DNA from: Lawsonibacter asaccharolyticus | GTDB taxonomy: Bacteria > Bacillota > Clostridia > Oscillospirales > Oscillospiraceae | Direction: 5' to 3' | Assembly: GCA_003112755.1 (NCBI GenBank) | Contig: BFBT01000001.1 | Coordinates: 62,001-126,000 of the forward strand | DNA length: 64,000 nt | Part shown: positions 51,181 through 61,008 of the stretch, one piece after another | How the letters are laid out: the number at the start of each line of letters is the position of its first letter | Position numbering within the stretch: the first letter of the stretch is position 1 | Notes under the pieces: model-generated | What the model was told of the DNA's origin: nothing | The model's database searches: none | Seen by the model: the letters and a program-made list of their open reading frames with translations, nothing else | Program-made: the position numbers and the translations under genes

Positions 51181-51864
51181 ATGATGCGTATTCTGGTGGT
51201 CGAGGACGAAAAGCTGCTGTGCGATGGTATTGCGGAGGATCTGGAACTTGAAAAATACACGGTGGAACGGTGCTATGACGGCGCGGAAGCCTATGACCTG
51301 CTCCTGAGCGAGTCCTTCGACCTGCTGATCCTGGACCTGAATCTGCCCGGCATGGACGGGCTGGACCTGCTGCGGGCCGTTCGCGCGGAGCAGCCAGAGC
51401 TGCGGGTGCTGATCCTGTCGGCCAGAGCGGAGTTATCCGACCGGGTGGCGGGGCTGGATCTGGGGGCAGACGACTATCTCACGAAACCCTTTGCCCTGGA
51501 GGAACTGGAGGCCCGAGTCCGCAGCCTGCTGCGCCGGGAGTTTGTCTCCCGAAATACGGTACTTACTGTGGGTGGTCTCATGCTGGACATATCCGCCCGT
51601 GCTATCTCCGCCGGAGAAAGGCCGCTGGAGCTGACGCCCAGAGAGTTTGCCATTCTGGAGCACCTGATGCTCCACCGGGACCGCTGGGTCAGTCAGGAGG
51701 AGCTGATGGAGCATGTGCTGGAGTCGGACGCCAACCCCTTCAGCAATGTGGTCCGGATGCATATCTCCTCCCTGCGGAAAAAACTGCGGGACGCTCTGGG
51801 TAATGACCCCATTCAGACGAAGGTCGGTCAGGGCTATCGTCTGATGGAAAAGGAGGCTCTATGA
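51181..51864 (+). CDS. OmpR/PhoB-family response regulator
   Basis: A 227-residue regulator. The receiver domain is MRILVVEDEKLLCDGI with the phospho-Asp in LLILDLNLPGMDG, ILSARAE and the Lys of DDYLTKPF. The C-terminal winged helix includes ELTPREFAILEHLMLH and VRMHISSLRKKL. ATG at 51181 follows GGAGGAGGGCTG; the longer frame upstream has no site. It overlaps the kinase gene as ATGA. Confidence 0.92.
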   Translation: MMRILVVEDEKLLCDGIAEDLELEKYTVERCYDGAEAYDLLLSESFDLLILDLNLPGMDGLDLLRAVRAEQPELRVLILSARAELSDRVAGLDLGADDYLTKPFALEELEARVRSLLRREFVSRNTVLTVGGLMLDISARAISAGERPLELTPREFAILEHLMLHRDRWVSQEELMEHVLESDANPFSNVVRMHISSLRKKLRDALGNDPIQTKVGQGYRLMEKEAL

Positions 51865-52994
51865 AACCCTTTCGTTCCCTGCGGCTGCGTATCACCCTCT
51901 TGTGTGCCCTGCTGCTGACGCTGTGCTGTGCCGCCCTGGCCGTTACCAGCAATCTGTCTGCCATCCATCTGACAGACACCATCGCCGCCGCTCCCCTCTC
52001 ACCTGCCCTTGATCCGGAGGCGGCCGCGAAAGGGACTATGCCTCTCCTTACCACACAGGCAGCTCCAGTGGTCCAGCAGGCCCAGCAGCTATTTCAGATC
52101 CAGAGTATTCTGGCCTCTACCGTAATCCTGGCGGCGGGACTTCTATTGATCTACCTGTTGGTGGGCCGGGCTCTTGCGCCGCTGAAAGACCTGAATGACC
52201 AGATCCAGGGCCGGACCGCCAAGGATCTGGATCAGCCCCTTTCCATCCCGGATCGAGGGGATGAGGTAACACAACTGGCACATTCCTTTGATGACCTGTC
52301 TCAGCGGCTGAGCCGGGCTTTTTTGATGCAGCGCAGCTTCTCCCAAAATGCTGCCCACGAATTTCGTACCCCGCTGGCCGTCCTCAAGACCCGGATCGGT
52401 CTGTTTCGTAAGAAACAAGATTTTGCGCCGCAGACCACAGAGGCATTCCTCAGTATTATGGAGAGCGAGGTGGATCGACTCTCCGGCATGGTGGACAGCC
52501 TTCTGAAGTTGACCAATCTGGAACAGGTGCCCCGCAGCGACCGGATCAAATTGGGAGAACTGCTCCACCAAGCTGCCGAGGATGTTTCCCCTCTGGCCGC
52601 CAAAAAGGGCATCGCCATTTTGGTGGAAGCCTCCCCTGGCACGATCACCGGCAGCAGAGAGCTGCTCCGCCGGGCACTGTTCAATCTGGTGGAAAATGCG
52701 GTCAAATACGGGCCGGATGGCGGACAGACACGGCTCTGTGCGGAGTTGAGTGGAGCCGATATTGTCATCACCGTGGCCAATCAGGGACCTTGTATCCCGC
52801 CGGAGTTACGGGAGCGGATCTTCGAGCCCTTCTTTCGGGCGGATACCGCCCGCTCCCGGGAACTGGGGGGTGTCGGCCTGGGGCTGGCCCTGGTCCGGGC
52901 CATTGCAGAAATCCACGGCGGCAGCGTATGGGTGGAGGAAAATCAGGCTGGCTGGAATCGATTTTTGGTCCGGCTTCCGGCAGTATGTTCATGA
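51861..52994 (+). CDS. Sensor histidine kinase
   Basis: A 377-residue membrane kinase. Transmembrane segments are at about 9-31 and 83-101 with a short extracellular loop between. HAMP-like RALAPLKDLNDQIQ follows, then the H-box NAAHEFRTPLAVLKTRI, the N-box LFNLVENAVKYGPDGG, and G-boxes ELGGVGLGLALVRAIAEIHGG. The small sensor domain gives no clue to its signal. It pairs with the regulator directly upstream. Confidence 0.92.
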   Translation: MKPFRSLRLRITLLCALLLTLCCAALAVTSNLSAIHLTDTIAAAPLSPALDPEAAAKGTMPLLTTQAAPVVQQAQQLFQIQSILASTVILAAGLLLIYLLVGRALAPLKDLNDQIQGRTAKDLDQPLSIPDRGDEVTQLAHSFDDLSQRLSRAFLMQRSFSQNAAHEFRTPLAVLKTRIGLFRKKQDFAPQTTEAFLSIMESEVDRLSGMVDSLLKLTNLEQVPRSDRIKLGELLHQAAEDVSPLAAKKGIAILVEASPGTITGSRELLRRALFNLVENAVKYGPDGGQTRLCAELSGADIVITVANQGPCIPPELRERIFEPFFRADTARSRELGGVGLGLALVRAIAEIHGGSVWVEENQAGWNRFLVRLPAVCS

Positions 52995-53095
52995 GGGAGA
53001 ACCATCATTCCCTGCTATGCTATTAGCAGCGAAACTAGAAAGCTTTTTGCACAATTTCTGATTGTTTACTGTCTGTGGTTGTCGATGTGTTCAAT

Positions 53096-53135
53096 AAATG
53101 GGAACCCGTTGGTCAGTTCCAATAGGTCCCCATTT
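53096..53135 (+). terminator. Terminator of the two-component operon
   Basis: AAATGGGAACC and GGTCCCCATTT form the base of a stem with an inner CGTTGG/CCAATAG helix, followed by T-rich sequence. Nothing else is recognised in 52995-53289. Confidence 0.75.
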
Positions 53136-53289
53136 CTATTTTATAACTTGTAGTAATTGTAAAAGATATTTCCACCATCAGGCCACCGCAAGGCGTGCTA
53201 TGCTATAGACAATTTGAATAACTTTCATTTGTTTTTCGCTATTTTGCTCCGCTTGATTTGTTTTCCGCCACGCTTTAACTGCAATACTT

Positions 53290-53818
53290 TCATGTGTTCC
53301 GAGCGTGTCTATGGCAATTTCTGTGGTCAGAAAACGGCGTGGAGCTGGCCCGTTTCCTGCGGGAACGCAAGGTCAACGCCTCCATTATTTACATTACGGA
53401 TTATCCCGGTTTCGCGCTGGACAGCTTCTCTGTCTCCCCACTAGAATATCCGCTCAAGCCGGTGGACGAGTGGCGGCTGGCCGCCGCTCTGGACTGGGCC
53501 CGGCAGCAAAAGCGCCCGGTGCTGCGTGTGGGTGGCCGTGCTATTTCCTCTGGACGAGATCACCTGTCTGAATACCTCGGGCCGTAAGGCTGCCATACAA
53601 ACCAGTAGGCAGATTGAGCACGCCGTCTCTCTTCAAATTGAAAGAGGAATTCCAGAATCAGGACTTCTGCCTAAGCCATTTCAGCTGTCTGGTTAATCTG
53701 TCCCATGTGACACGGGTGGAGTGGGATACCCTGACCCCGGGAATACAGGCGAATCCATTCCCGCCAGCCGCCGTATTCTCCCGACTTTATGGCCCGCTAT
53801 GTGGAATCTCTGAAATAA
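53290..53818 (+). pseudogene. LytTR-type response regulator remnant
   Basis: Scattered frames give a receiver part (ENGVELARFLRERKVNAS, IIYITDYPGFALDSF, PLEYPLKPVDEWRLA) and, after a shift near 53550, a DEITCLNTSGRKAAIQ LytTR strand. A further frame has FSCLVNLSHVTRVEWD and ends FMARYVESLK. Together these make an AgrA/LytR-like regulator with at least two frameshifts. It is followed by a terminator at 53819. Confidence 0.7.
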
Positions 53819-53860
53819 GAACTCCGCCGTTCCCTGAAACTGGGACGGCGGAGTTCTTTT
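53819..53860 (+). terminator. Terminator after the LytTR remnant
   Basis: GAACTCCGCCGTTCCC pairs with GGGACGGCGGAGTTC followed by TTTT. It is well kept although the gene is dead. Confidence 0.85.
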
Positions 53861-54024
53861 ATGCTCGTGTTTCAGGGAGCAGCAGAGCAGTGCTGGCCGA
53901 AAAGACATCCTCTTCGGCCTCCAGTACTTCCGGGTGGTGGCCCGGTATCCCCGCCCATGTGAAAGCCTGGGTGGAGGCACTTGTAAGTCTATGGCAAGGA
54001 ATGCCGAATATGACACTGTGAACG

Positions 54025-54741
54025 AGTTATCAGGGCAACAATGATTTCTCCGTGACACTGGATCTGGCGGTGCGCCGGAACAAAGATGTGATTCTGATCC
54101 ATACCATGAGCATCGATGAAGACGGCACGACTGTCGAAGTTACGTTCCAGTACAACAAAATGAGGGGGACAGCCAGCGGCAACCTGATCGTTATACTGCT
54201 AGACATCAACGGTCAGCCTCTGGAAAAGCAACAGAGCTGTACGAAGCAGGATGGCTTGCTAGAGCTTTCCAACGAGAGGAGTGCCACACAGTCCTTTACC
54301 GTTATATAAAAGGGCGTATTGGTCCTAGCGGAGTTTTCTGGCTTAATCTTCGAAGGAAGCAGCACAGAGTTGGATCACGTTTCCTTGTCTGGGGCGGTCA
54401 TGACCTATGCCTCGGCCACCAAGACCTATACGACGACCGGCGCAGGGCTGACCAGCGGCGTCCCGGGAATCGGGGCTAAGGACCCCAAAAACGCGAAGAT
54501 CACTTTTGATGGCAAGTCCTATGAAGTGGCTGCTCGCTCCACGCACTCTCTGCCTTATGGTACTACCGAGTGGGAAATCATTGTCCAAAACAGCTTGAAT
54601 ACCGAAACCTACAAGCTGATACTAAACAATGTGGACGTCCTCCCCTCCAGCGGCGGCGGCAGTTCCAGTGTCAGCCACGCCATTGACTCGTCTGAGGATA
54701 CGGAGCATAGCACTAAACTCGACGGGGCACAGCAATTCTAA
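54025..54741 (+). pseudogene. Surface-type protein remnant with an in-frame stop
   Basis: One frame reads YQGNNDFSVTLDLAVRRNKD, then IDINGQPLEKQQ-type beta sequence, meets TAA at 54307-54309 and continues in the same frame as LAEFSGLIFEGSSTELDHV to a Ser/Gly-rich stretch (PSSGGGSSSVSHAIDSS) and a stop at 54741. The beta-rich, repeat-like character suggests part of a secreted or wall protein. It has no start and no signal peptide. The family is not recognised. Confidence 0.45.
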
Positions 54742-54743
54742 AG

Positions 54744-55058
54744 CCCAATTACCTCCCAAAGCAGATTCTGAATGGGGAACAGCTGGGCACCTTTCTGGAG
54801 GCCATTGAGCAGGACGAGGTGTGGCGGGACTTTTTCACCGAGCTGACCACCGGCCTGCGCGGGGGTATGATCTGCGCCCTCCAGTGGGATAACTTGAATC
54901 CGAAAACCGGGGAGCTCCAAGTGGAGCGGCAGGTCCATCGAGTCCGGGGTGAGCTGATGGCCTCTCCACCCAAAACCAAGGCATGGCGGACGGCTGTGCT
55001 CCTCCATTGCCAGCGGAAAGCGCATGACTCCGGCGGGACAGTCCCGCCGGAGCCATGA
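54744..55058 (+). pseudogene. Tyrosine recombinase fragment
   Basis: About 95 residues (NYLPKQILNGEQLGTFLEAI, FFTELTTGLRGGMICALQWD, LNPKTGELQVERQVHRVRGE) match the start of the catalytic domain of transposon integrases. The usual TGLRRGE motif is changed to TGLRGGM. The core-binding region and the HxxR/Tyr motifs are missing. It ends in a hairpin at 55028-55052. Confidence 0.7.
55028..55052. terminator. 12-bp hairpin
   Basis: CTCCGGCGGGAC/GTCCCGCCGGAG with a one-base spacer, at the end of the integrase fragment. The stretch 55059-55315 contains no recognisable feature. Confidence 0.6.
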
Positions 55059-55315
55059 TTTTTTCTGTCTGTGGCTTGTTCTGGGGGCAAATCTGTGGCA
55101 GAAGCAGTTTGAAAAGAATCAACCCATACAAAATCTACGACACTGAAGCATAGAAGTGAACATTAAACGCTTTGCAAATTATCAATATCTCTTGTATCTA
55201 CTCCTGACTGATTCATGATATTCTTTGGCTCCGATTCTGAAATTTGTCAAAAGCAGAGATATTGGATGTAACACACCACACCCAATAAATCACAATTCTC
55301 AGTCTACAACGGACA

Positions 55316-55990
55316 TTAAGCATTCAATTGAAGGACATAATCGGTGGCATCAGCAATCCCATAGCCATTATGTTCCTCAATTGCTTGACGGGTATATTCA
55401 AAATCTTGATTTCGAATACCTAATACAATGCGATTGTGTATAAGCTTGGACTTTTCAGCGCGAAAGCTGTCTATCTCGTCGGTTTTCCCATGATGAATGA
55501 TGTTTGCCAGCAAAACCCGCTGTCCATGATTTTGCAAATAGATATCGTATAGCCTCTGATTTTCGGCGAGCTCCATCATGTAACGCTTGAACTCTTCATC
55601 CTTTTCCATAGGAAAAACCTCACTAGCCTTTTTCTCTAAGATATTAAGCTCTTCCTCCAGCCTAGGTGAGGGGTTTTCCCTAAGGCGGCGAATAATTCTA
55701 GCGGCAGCCTCCGTCTCGATCATTCCTGAAATACTGAAGATTTCGTCAATATCTTTGAGCGTCGGCGCAAACACATAAAAACCACGGGAGGATGTGTTGG
55801 TCAACAATCCCTCTTTTGTAAGGCGGCGCATCGCATCCCGAATCGGTGTCCGGCTGATTTGAAAAATTGTTGCCAGCTGGGAATCTACTAATCGCTGACC
55901 AGGTGCAAACTCTCGGCTGATGATTCTCTTTTTGATTTCTTCATAGGCCAAGTCGTTCAGGTTGACACTCTCCAAAATCACTGAGTCCAT
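55316..55990 (-). CDS. GntR-family regulator (FCD type)
   Basis: A 224-residue regulator. The N-terminal winged helix (NDLAYEEIKKRIISREF, APGQRLVDSQLA, ISRTPIRDAMRRLTKEGLL) is followed by an all-helical FCD ligand domain (residues 85-215; EEFKRYMMELAENQRLYDI, HGKTDEIDSFRAEKSKL). It is divergent from the TRAP transporter and esterase genes and flanked by GTATAC palindromes, so it most likely controls them in response to their substrate. GAGGCGGTCAA precedes ATG. Confidence 0.9.
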   Translation of the reverse strand: MDSVILESVNLNDLAYEEIKKRIISREFAPGQRLVDSQLATIFQISRTPIRDAMRRLTKEGLLTNTSSRGFYVFAPTLKDIDEIFSISGMIETEAAARIIRRLRENPSPRLEEELNILEKKASEVFPMEKDEEFKRYMMELAENQRLYDIYLQNHGQRVLLANIIHHGKTDEIDSFRAEKSKLIHNRIVLGIRNQDFEYTRQAIEEHNGYGIADATDYVLQLNA

Positions 55991-56002
55991 TTGACCGCCT
56001 CA

Positions 56003-56018
56003 TTTCGTATACAAAATA
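56003..56018. promoter_or_regulatory. GntR operator-like site, left
   Basis: TTTCGTATACAAAATA just before the regulator start. It shares GTATAC and flanking TTGT/ACAA bases with the site at 56204-56219. Confidence 0.55.
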
Positions 56019-56175
56019 CTTTTTTAATTATATCTATTTTTATGTGGAAATGCAAGCTTATTTTCCAAATTGATTAAGTTGATTTGTCTTCTCATTTCTA
56101 TTTTTACATTTCCCCCAAATTTAAACGCCTATAATTGGGGGTTTCTATAAATATTTTTTATTTGCTTTTTAAATC

Positions 56176-56219
56176 TTGACTTTTCCAGATTTGTATTTTA
56201 TATATTGTATACGAAGTAC
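56176..56219 (+). promoter_or_regulatory. TRAP operon promoter with GntR operator-like site
   Basis: TTGACT (56176-56181), a 17-base spacer and TATATA (56199-56204). TTGTATACGAAGTAC (56205-56219) lies at the start of transcription, well placed for repression. Confidence 0.65.
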
Positions 56220-56268
56220 AAAATCACAGCATGAATTGAGGCGCCATTTCTATTTGAGGAGGATAATC

Positions 56269-56856
56269 ATGAAACAAAACCCATTAAAGCGTGTCATCGC
56301 ATGGCTAGACCTTCATCTGGAAGAAACTATCCTGATCATCACAGGCAGCCTGATCGGCATCGTCATTATGATGCAAATCATCATGCGCTACGTCTTTCGC
56401 CACGCCTTGCCTTGGCCAGAAGAGTTCTGTCGGTTCTGCTACATCTACTTTTGTTTCATAAGCCTGGGATACGCGGTGCGAAATCGCTGTCTGCTAAATA
56501 TCACTCTATTGCAGGACCATCTCCCCCGCGTTCTCCGTATGGCGTTGGATATCCTCATTCAAGTATCCATGCTGATCGTGTTTATCATATTCTTTGGGGG
56601 CAGCATCGATTGTGTGAAAGCTACCATCATTTCCGGCCAGCGTTCCCCCGCACTGCAGATCCCCATGACTATCCCTTATCTGGCCACATCCATTGGCTTT
56701 TTCCTCGCAATCATCCGTTCTGTCCAGTCCTCCTTCCAGTCAATCAAGCTTCTACTCACCGGTGGAGACATTAAGGTCGATGCCATGACGGCGGTGGAGG
56801 AGGAGTTGGATGAGGCTTCTCAGCAGCTGTTCCGAAATCAAAAAGGGGGTAATTAA
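56269..56856 (+). CDS. TRAP transporter small permease (DctQ type)
   Basis: A 195-residue membrane protein with four hydrophobic segments (ILIITGSLIGIVIMMQIIM, FCYIYFCFISLGYAVR, MLIVFIIFFGGSID, PYLATSIGFFLAIIRS) and the family PWPEEFCRF loop after the first segment. It couples the binding protein to the large permease in sodium-driven uptake of organic acids. ATG at 56269 follows GAGGAGGATAATC. The next gene begins at its stop codon. Confidence 0.9.
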   Translation: MKQNPLKRVIAWLDLHLEETILIITGSLIGIVIMMQIIMRYVFRHALPWPEEFCRFCYIYFCFISLGYAVRNRCLLNITLLQDHLPRVLRMALDILIQVSMLIVFIIFFGGSIDCVKATIISGQRSPALQIPMTIPYLATSIGFFLAIIRSVQSSFQSIKLLLTGGDIKVDAMTAVEEELDEASQQLFRNQKGGN

Positions 56857-58146
56857 ATGGCTGGTTTAGTATTTTTGATCTTTTTTGTTTTACTGGCATT
56901 GGGGTATCCCATTATTATGTGCATGATTGGCGGCGCAGTCACTCCACTGGCTATGGATGCAGTTGGGGCCACCAGTATAGCAGCTTTGATCCGCGGCGCA
57001 TTCAGTGGTGCAAACTCTCCCAATATTCTCTGTTTGCCTCTCTTTATTTTTGCAGGCGTTCTCATGGCAGAGGGCGGCATTTCTAAAAAGCTGTTTGATG
57101 TATTTGCATACTTTGTGGGCAATAAAACCGGTGGAATGCCCTGTGCCGTCATTATCACCTGCTTGTTCTACGGCGCGATCTCCAGCTCTGGCGCTGCCAC
57201 TGCCGCTGCAATCGGTGCCATGACTATCCCACTGCTCATTGAATTGGGCTATGACGCCAAATTCGCTGCTGCTACTGTGGCGGTATCCGGTGGTTTAGGT
57301 GTCATCATCCCTCCCAGCGGCCCCTTTATGATGTATGGCATGGCTACCGAGACCTCCATCGGTGCACTGTTTATGGCCGGCATTCTGCCCGGCATCCTAG
57401 TTGCTTGTCTGCTGATGTTCTATGCCGTCACATACTGTAAAATCCATGGCGAGGACAAGGCAAAGATTCAATCCAACTATCAAAAAATTGCCGCTGCCGG
57501 CTTTCTGCCCCTGCTCAAGGACAGTTTTTGGGCTCTGCTCTCCCCTGTTATAATCCTGGGCGGAATTTATGCCGGCATTGTTACTCCTACCGAAGCCGCT
57601 GCTGTATCGGTGTTCTATGCGCTCTTTGTCAGCCTGTTTATCTACAAAACAGTCTCCTTCCAAAAGCTCCCTGAATTACTGCGCTCTGCCGTCAAATCTG
57701 CGGCCCCTATTTGTTTCCTGCTGGCCTTTGCTACTGCTTTCGGCCGCACACTATCCCTGATTCATGCCGCTGATATCGTACAAAATGCCATCATGACCAT
57801 CGCCACTGACAAGATCTCTTTCCTGATTGTAGTTATCATCGCTTTTTTCCTGCTAGGCATGGTGATGGATACCGGCCCTGCCCTTATCATCCTCGGTCCC
57901 ATTCTTTGTCCCATTGCAGAGAGTTATGGCATTGACCCCGTCCATCTGGGTGTTCTGATGGTCTGCAACCTGGCTGTAGGTCTGGTCACTCCTCCCTTTG
58001 GCCTGAACCTGTTTGTCACTAGTTCTATCTCTGGCGAACAGCCCATGACTATCGGCAAGTCCGCCATCCCCTACATAGGTGTATTTGTCATCGCACTGTT
58101 CATTATTGCCTTTGTGCCGCAGTTCAGCATGTTGCTGGTCAAATAA
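56857..58146 (+). CDS. TRAP transporter large permease (DctM type)
   Basis: A 429-residue membrane protein with about twelve segments. Signatures: ALGYPIIMCMIGGAVTPL, SGAATAAAIGAMTIPLL, GVIIPPSGPFMMYGMATETS and LVTPPFGLNLFVTSSI. It is the ion-coupled channel of the transporter. It starts directly after dctQ and ends 21 bases before the binding-protein gene. Confidence 0.93.
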   Translation: MAGLVFLIFFVLLALGYPIIMCMIGGAVTPLAMDAVGATSIAALIRGAFSGANSPNILCLPLFIFAGVLMAEGGISKKLFDVFAYFVGNKTGGMPCAVIITCLFYGAISSSGAATAAAIGAMTIPLLIELGYDAKFAAATVAVSGGLGVIIPPSGPFMMYGMATETSIGALFMAGILPGILVACLLMFYAVTYCKIHGEDKAKIQSNYQKIAAAGFLPLLKDSFWALLSPVIILGGIYAGIVTPTEAAAVSVFYALFVSLFIYKTVSFQKLPELLRSAVKSAAPICFLLAFATAFGRTLSLIHAADIVQNAIMTIATDKISFLIVVIIAFFLLGMVMDTGPALIILGPILCPIAESYGIDPVHLGVLMVCNLAVGLVTPPFGLNLFVTSSISGEQPMTIGKSAIPYIGVFVIALFIIAFVPQFSMLLVK

Positions 58147-58167
58147 ATTTTAGGAGGAAAAATAATT

Positions 58168-59208
58168 ATGAAAAAGTTTCTCGCTTTGGCACTCAGCTTT
58201 GCTCTGACTCTGCCCCTGGCCGCCTGCGGCGGCAATCCCGGTAATGCTTCTGCTCCTCCGTCTGGTTCCTCTAATACTCAAGACAGCATTCAGATTTCCT
58301 ATGCACATATGGGGGCTGAAAGCTCCATGGTAGGGGCATGGGGTATCCTGTTCAAAGAGAAGGTAGAGGCTGCTTCTGATGGCAAGATCACTGTAAATAT
58401 CTTCTCGAATGGCGAGATGGGCTCCGATGTTGAGGCCATTGAATCCGTTCTGGATAATACTATTCAGATCGCTGCCATGCAGCCTTCTCCCTGTGTCGCT
58501 TTTGTCCCCGAGTTGGGTGTTTTTGATCTGCCCTGTGCCTTCTCCACCTCCACTGCCGAGGAGATCAACGAGGTGCTGAACCAGAGCGATTTCAAGACAA
58601 AGCTGGACGGTTACTTCGCCAATGCCGGCCTGAAATGCCTTGGCTTTACCCAAGGTGCCTCTTTTCGTCAGTTCTCTTCTAATAAAAAGCTGACTTCCAT
58701 CGAAGACTTCAAAGGACTGAACATGCGGGTTATGGACAACCAATACCAGATCAAATTCTGGAGTGATATGGGCTGCAACACGACTCCTGTCCCTGGCAGC
58801 GAACTGTATATGTCTCTCCAGAACGGGCTGGTAGACTCCCAGGAGAACGCCTTGGACACCGTTGTTGTGGGCGGAATGCACGAAGTTCAGGACTACATCA
58901 CCCTAACTAACCACACTCTGTACACCAATATGATGGTCATGAGTGAGAGCTACTTCAACAGCCTTCCTGCCGCCTATCAGGAGATCATTGAAAACGCCGT
59001 CGCTGAAACAACTGTTGAGATGATCCCTGTCTATCAGGAGGCTGATCAGACCGCTTATGATACACTGATCGAAAGCGGCATGGAGATCAACGAACTGAGT
59101 GCTGAGGATATGGCTGCCATGCGTGAGATCGCTCAGCCCGTCTATGATATGGTACGCAGCGAGATCGGAGACGAGGCTGTGGATGCCTTGGTTTCTGTCA
59201 TCCAGTAA
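58168..59208 (+). CDS. TRAP transporter substrate-binding lipoprotein (DctP type)
   Basis: A 346-residue protein. A lipoprotein signal MKKFLALALSFALTLPLAAC puts the acylated Cys near residue 20, followed by a Ser/Gly linker. The DctP body has GILFKEKVEAASDGKITVNI and FKGLNMRVMDNQYQIKFW with the ligand-clamping Arg in NMRVM. It captures an organic acid for the DctQM pair. AGGAGGAAAAAT precedes ATG. The substrate is not known; the adjacent esterase suggests a product of ester hydrolysis. Confidence 0.9.
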   Translation: MKKFLALALSFALTLPLAACGGNPGNASAPPSGSSNTQDSIQISYAHMGAESSMVGAWGILFKEKVEAASDGKITVNIFSNGEMGSDVEAIESVLDNTIQIAAMQPSPCVAFVPELGVFDLPCAFSTSTAEEINEVLNQSDFKTKLDGYFANAGLKCLGFTQGASFRQFSSNKKLTSIEDFKGLNMRVMDNQYQIKFWSDMGCNTTPVPGSELYMSLQNGLVDSQENALDTVVVGGMHEVQDYITLTNHTLYTNMMVMSESYFNSLPAAYQEIIENAVAETTVEMIPVYQEADQTAYDTLIESGMEINELSAEDMAAMREIAQPVYDMVRSEIGDEAVDALVSVIQ

Positions 59209-59225
59209 ATGGGCAGGCGAATATA

Positions 59226-60722
59226 ATGGCTATACGTGAAACTGATGTCCTTTGTGGACATATCCGTGGAATAGCGGCTGGTAATCCTGCGGTTACTGCA
59301 TTTAAAGGCATTCCCTATGCGGAGGCTCCCACTGGAAATAATCGGTGGAGGCCCCCCATACCCAAAAAGCCTTGGTCCGGAACCTTCGATGCAGTCCGCT
59401 TTGGAAATATCTGTCCCCAAGTAATCCCTCAGCCAGGCACCTTCTATCATAAGGAATTCTTCTCCTATCAGCATCTGGAGACTCACCACGAAGACTGTCT
59501 CCAACTCAATATTTGGACTCCCGCAGACTCAAAGAGCGATAATCTCCCCGTGCTGGTATTTATCCACGGCGGCGGTTTTCAGACCAATTACAGCTTCGCT
59601 CCCCAATTTGACGGTGAACTGATGGCCGCCCAAGGCATCGTAGTAGTAACGATCAACTATCGGCTTGGACTCTTTGGATTTCTTGCGCACCCAGATCTGC
59701 GGGACGAGTCTCCTCATGGACTAGCCGGAAACTATGGTCTTCAGGACCAGATATTGGCTCTTCGCTGGGTGCGTGAAAACATTGCCTCTTTTGGCGGGAA
59801 TCCAGAACAGATCACTATCTCAGGCGGTTCTGCTGGCGCATCCAGCGTACTCATGTTGTCTGCATGTCCACTAGTCAAAGGATGGTTTCAAGGCGCCATC
59901 ATGCAGAGCGGTCCTCTTCTAGAAAGAAATTTTTCACAGTCGGAGGCCGAAAATATGGGGAAAGCCCTGCTGGAGCGATACGGCTTGTACTCTATCGAAG
60001 ATGCCCGCAAGGTAGATGCTTCTATCCTCTGCCAGTATGGTCCCGACCTGGATCGCGGTGAGTCTCCATTTATCCAGCCTTGCATAGACGGGGTTATTCT
60101 GCCTGAAGGGGTCAGAGATTCCCTCCAAAACGGCCATCTTCATGATATCTGCTACATGGTAGGATGTACCAACAAAGAGGCATGGTCCATGCGAAACCGC
60201 TTCCATGCCACCAGCGAAGAAATTGCCCATAAGCTGGAACATGCTTATGGCCACTATTCCGAAGCATATCAAAGGGTCGTAAAATATTCAACAGACGAAG
60301 AAATTTACGATTTTCAACTCAATCATGGATTTACCGAGGACATGTTAGCTTATTGCGCTGCATTCTGCCGGATGCAAAGTCTCCATGGCAGAAACCCGGT
60401 CTACTTCTATCGTCTGGAACGGGAATTGCCTGGCGACGATGCCGGCGCATTCCACGCATCGGAACATTGGTATGTGTTCCGTACCTTAGACCACTGCTGG
60501 CGTCCTTTTGACGGAAGTGATTATCAGTTGGCAAAAGCTGTCAGCAATTACTGGGCTAATTTTATCAAAAATGGTGATCCGAACGGAGGTACGCTACCAG
60601 TATGGACGCCCTATGACCGTACCTCACCAGCATATATGGCGCTGGATGTTCAGTCACATATGCAGCCACAGGTTACCAATGAAGCAGTTGACCTCCGGGT
60701 CAAATACTATTGTGGTGAATAG
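59226..60722 (+). CDS. Type B carboxylesterase
   Basis: A 498-residue alpha/beta hydrolase without a signal peptide. FKGIPYAEAPTGNNRWRPP, EDCLQLNIWTP, the oxyanion loop VFIHGGGFQ, and the nucleophile Ser in FGGNPEQITISGGSAGASS are present. The catalytic His is probably in AFHASEHWYVF. It cleaves carboxylic esters in the cytoplasm. It starts 17 bases after the TRAP binding protein and belongs to the same transcript, so it may process the imported compound. Confidence 0.9.
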   Translation: MAIRETDVLCGHIRGIAAGNPAVTAFKGIPYAEAPTGNNRWRPPIPKKPWSGTFDAVRFGNICPQVIPQPGTFYHKEFFSYQHLETHHEDCLQLNIWTPADSKSDNLPVLVFIHGGGFQTNYSFAPQFDGELMAAQGIVVVTINYRLGLFGFLAHPDLRDESPHGLAGNYGLQDQILALRWVRENIASFGGNPEQITISGGSAGASSVLMLSACPLVKGWFQGAIMQSGPLLERNFSQSEAENMGKALLERYGLYSIEDARKVDASILCQYGPDLDRGESPFIQPCIDGVILPEGVRDSLQNGHLHDICYMVGCTNKEAWSMRNRFHATSEEIAHKLEHAYGHYSEAYQRVVKYSTDEEIYDFQLNHGFTEDMLAYCAAFCRMQSLHGRNPVYFYRLERELPGDDAGAFHASEHWYVFRTLDHCWRPFDGSDYQLAKAVSNYWANFIKNGDPNGGTLPVWTPYDRTSPAYMALDVQSHMQPQVTNEAVDLRVKYYCGE

Positions 60723-60865
60723 CTGCAGGTCGATGTGATCACACACCTATTCAACTCCACCTCGAAGCCTCATACATATGGTATTTTCAAACCCACAACA
60801 TGGGCTGTATATCGTAGAAGCTGCATATCCGCCATCAAGCGGGGTCAACACATTGCATATCCAAG

Positions 60866-60898
60866 AAGCCCGCAGGTCACGCAAAGACCTGCGGGCTT
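60866..60898 (+). terminator. Terminator of the TRAP-esterase operon
   Basis: AAGCCCGCAGGTC/GACCTGCGGGCTT perfect 13-bp stem with a T-containing tail. The region 60723-61008 holds no other supported feature. Confidence 0.88.
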
Positions 60899-61008
60899 TC
60901 TGTATCTCAGCATGGAGATGGTAAAGGTAGGTGGTGTGAGCTGTTTCCCTAGGTTTCAGAAATGGCGCGTTGGGAACCGATAGGAGGTGGGCCGCAGAGC
61001 GCAGCCGG

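Noticed and set aside
55225..55443. Short plus-strand frame near the GntR gene
   Set aside because: It overlaps the 3' end of the regulator on the other strand and has no ribosome site.
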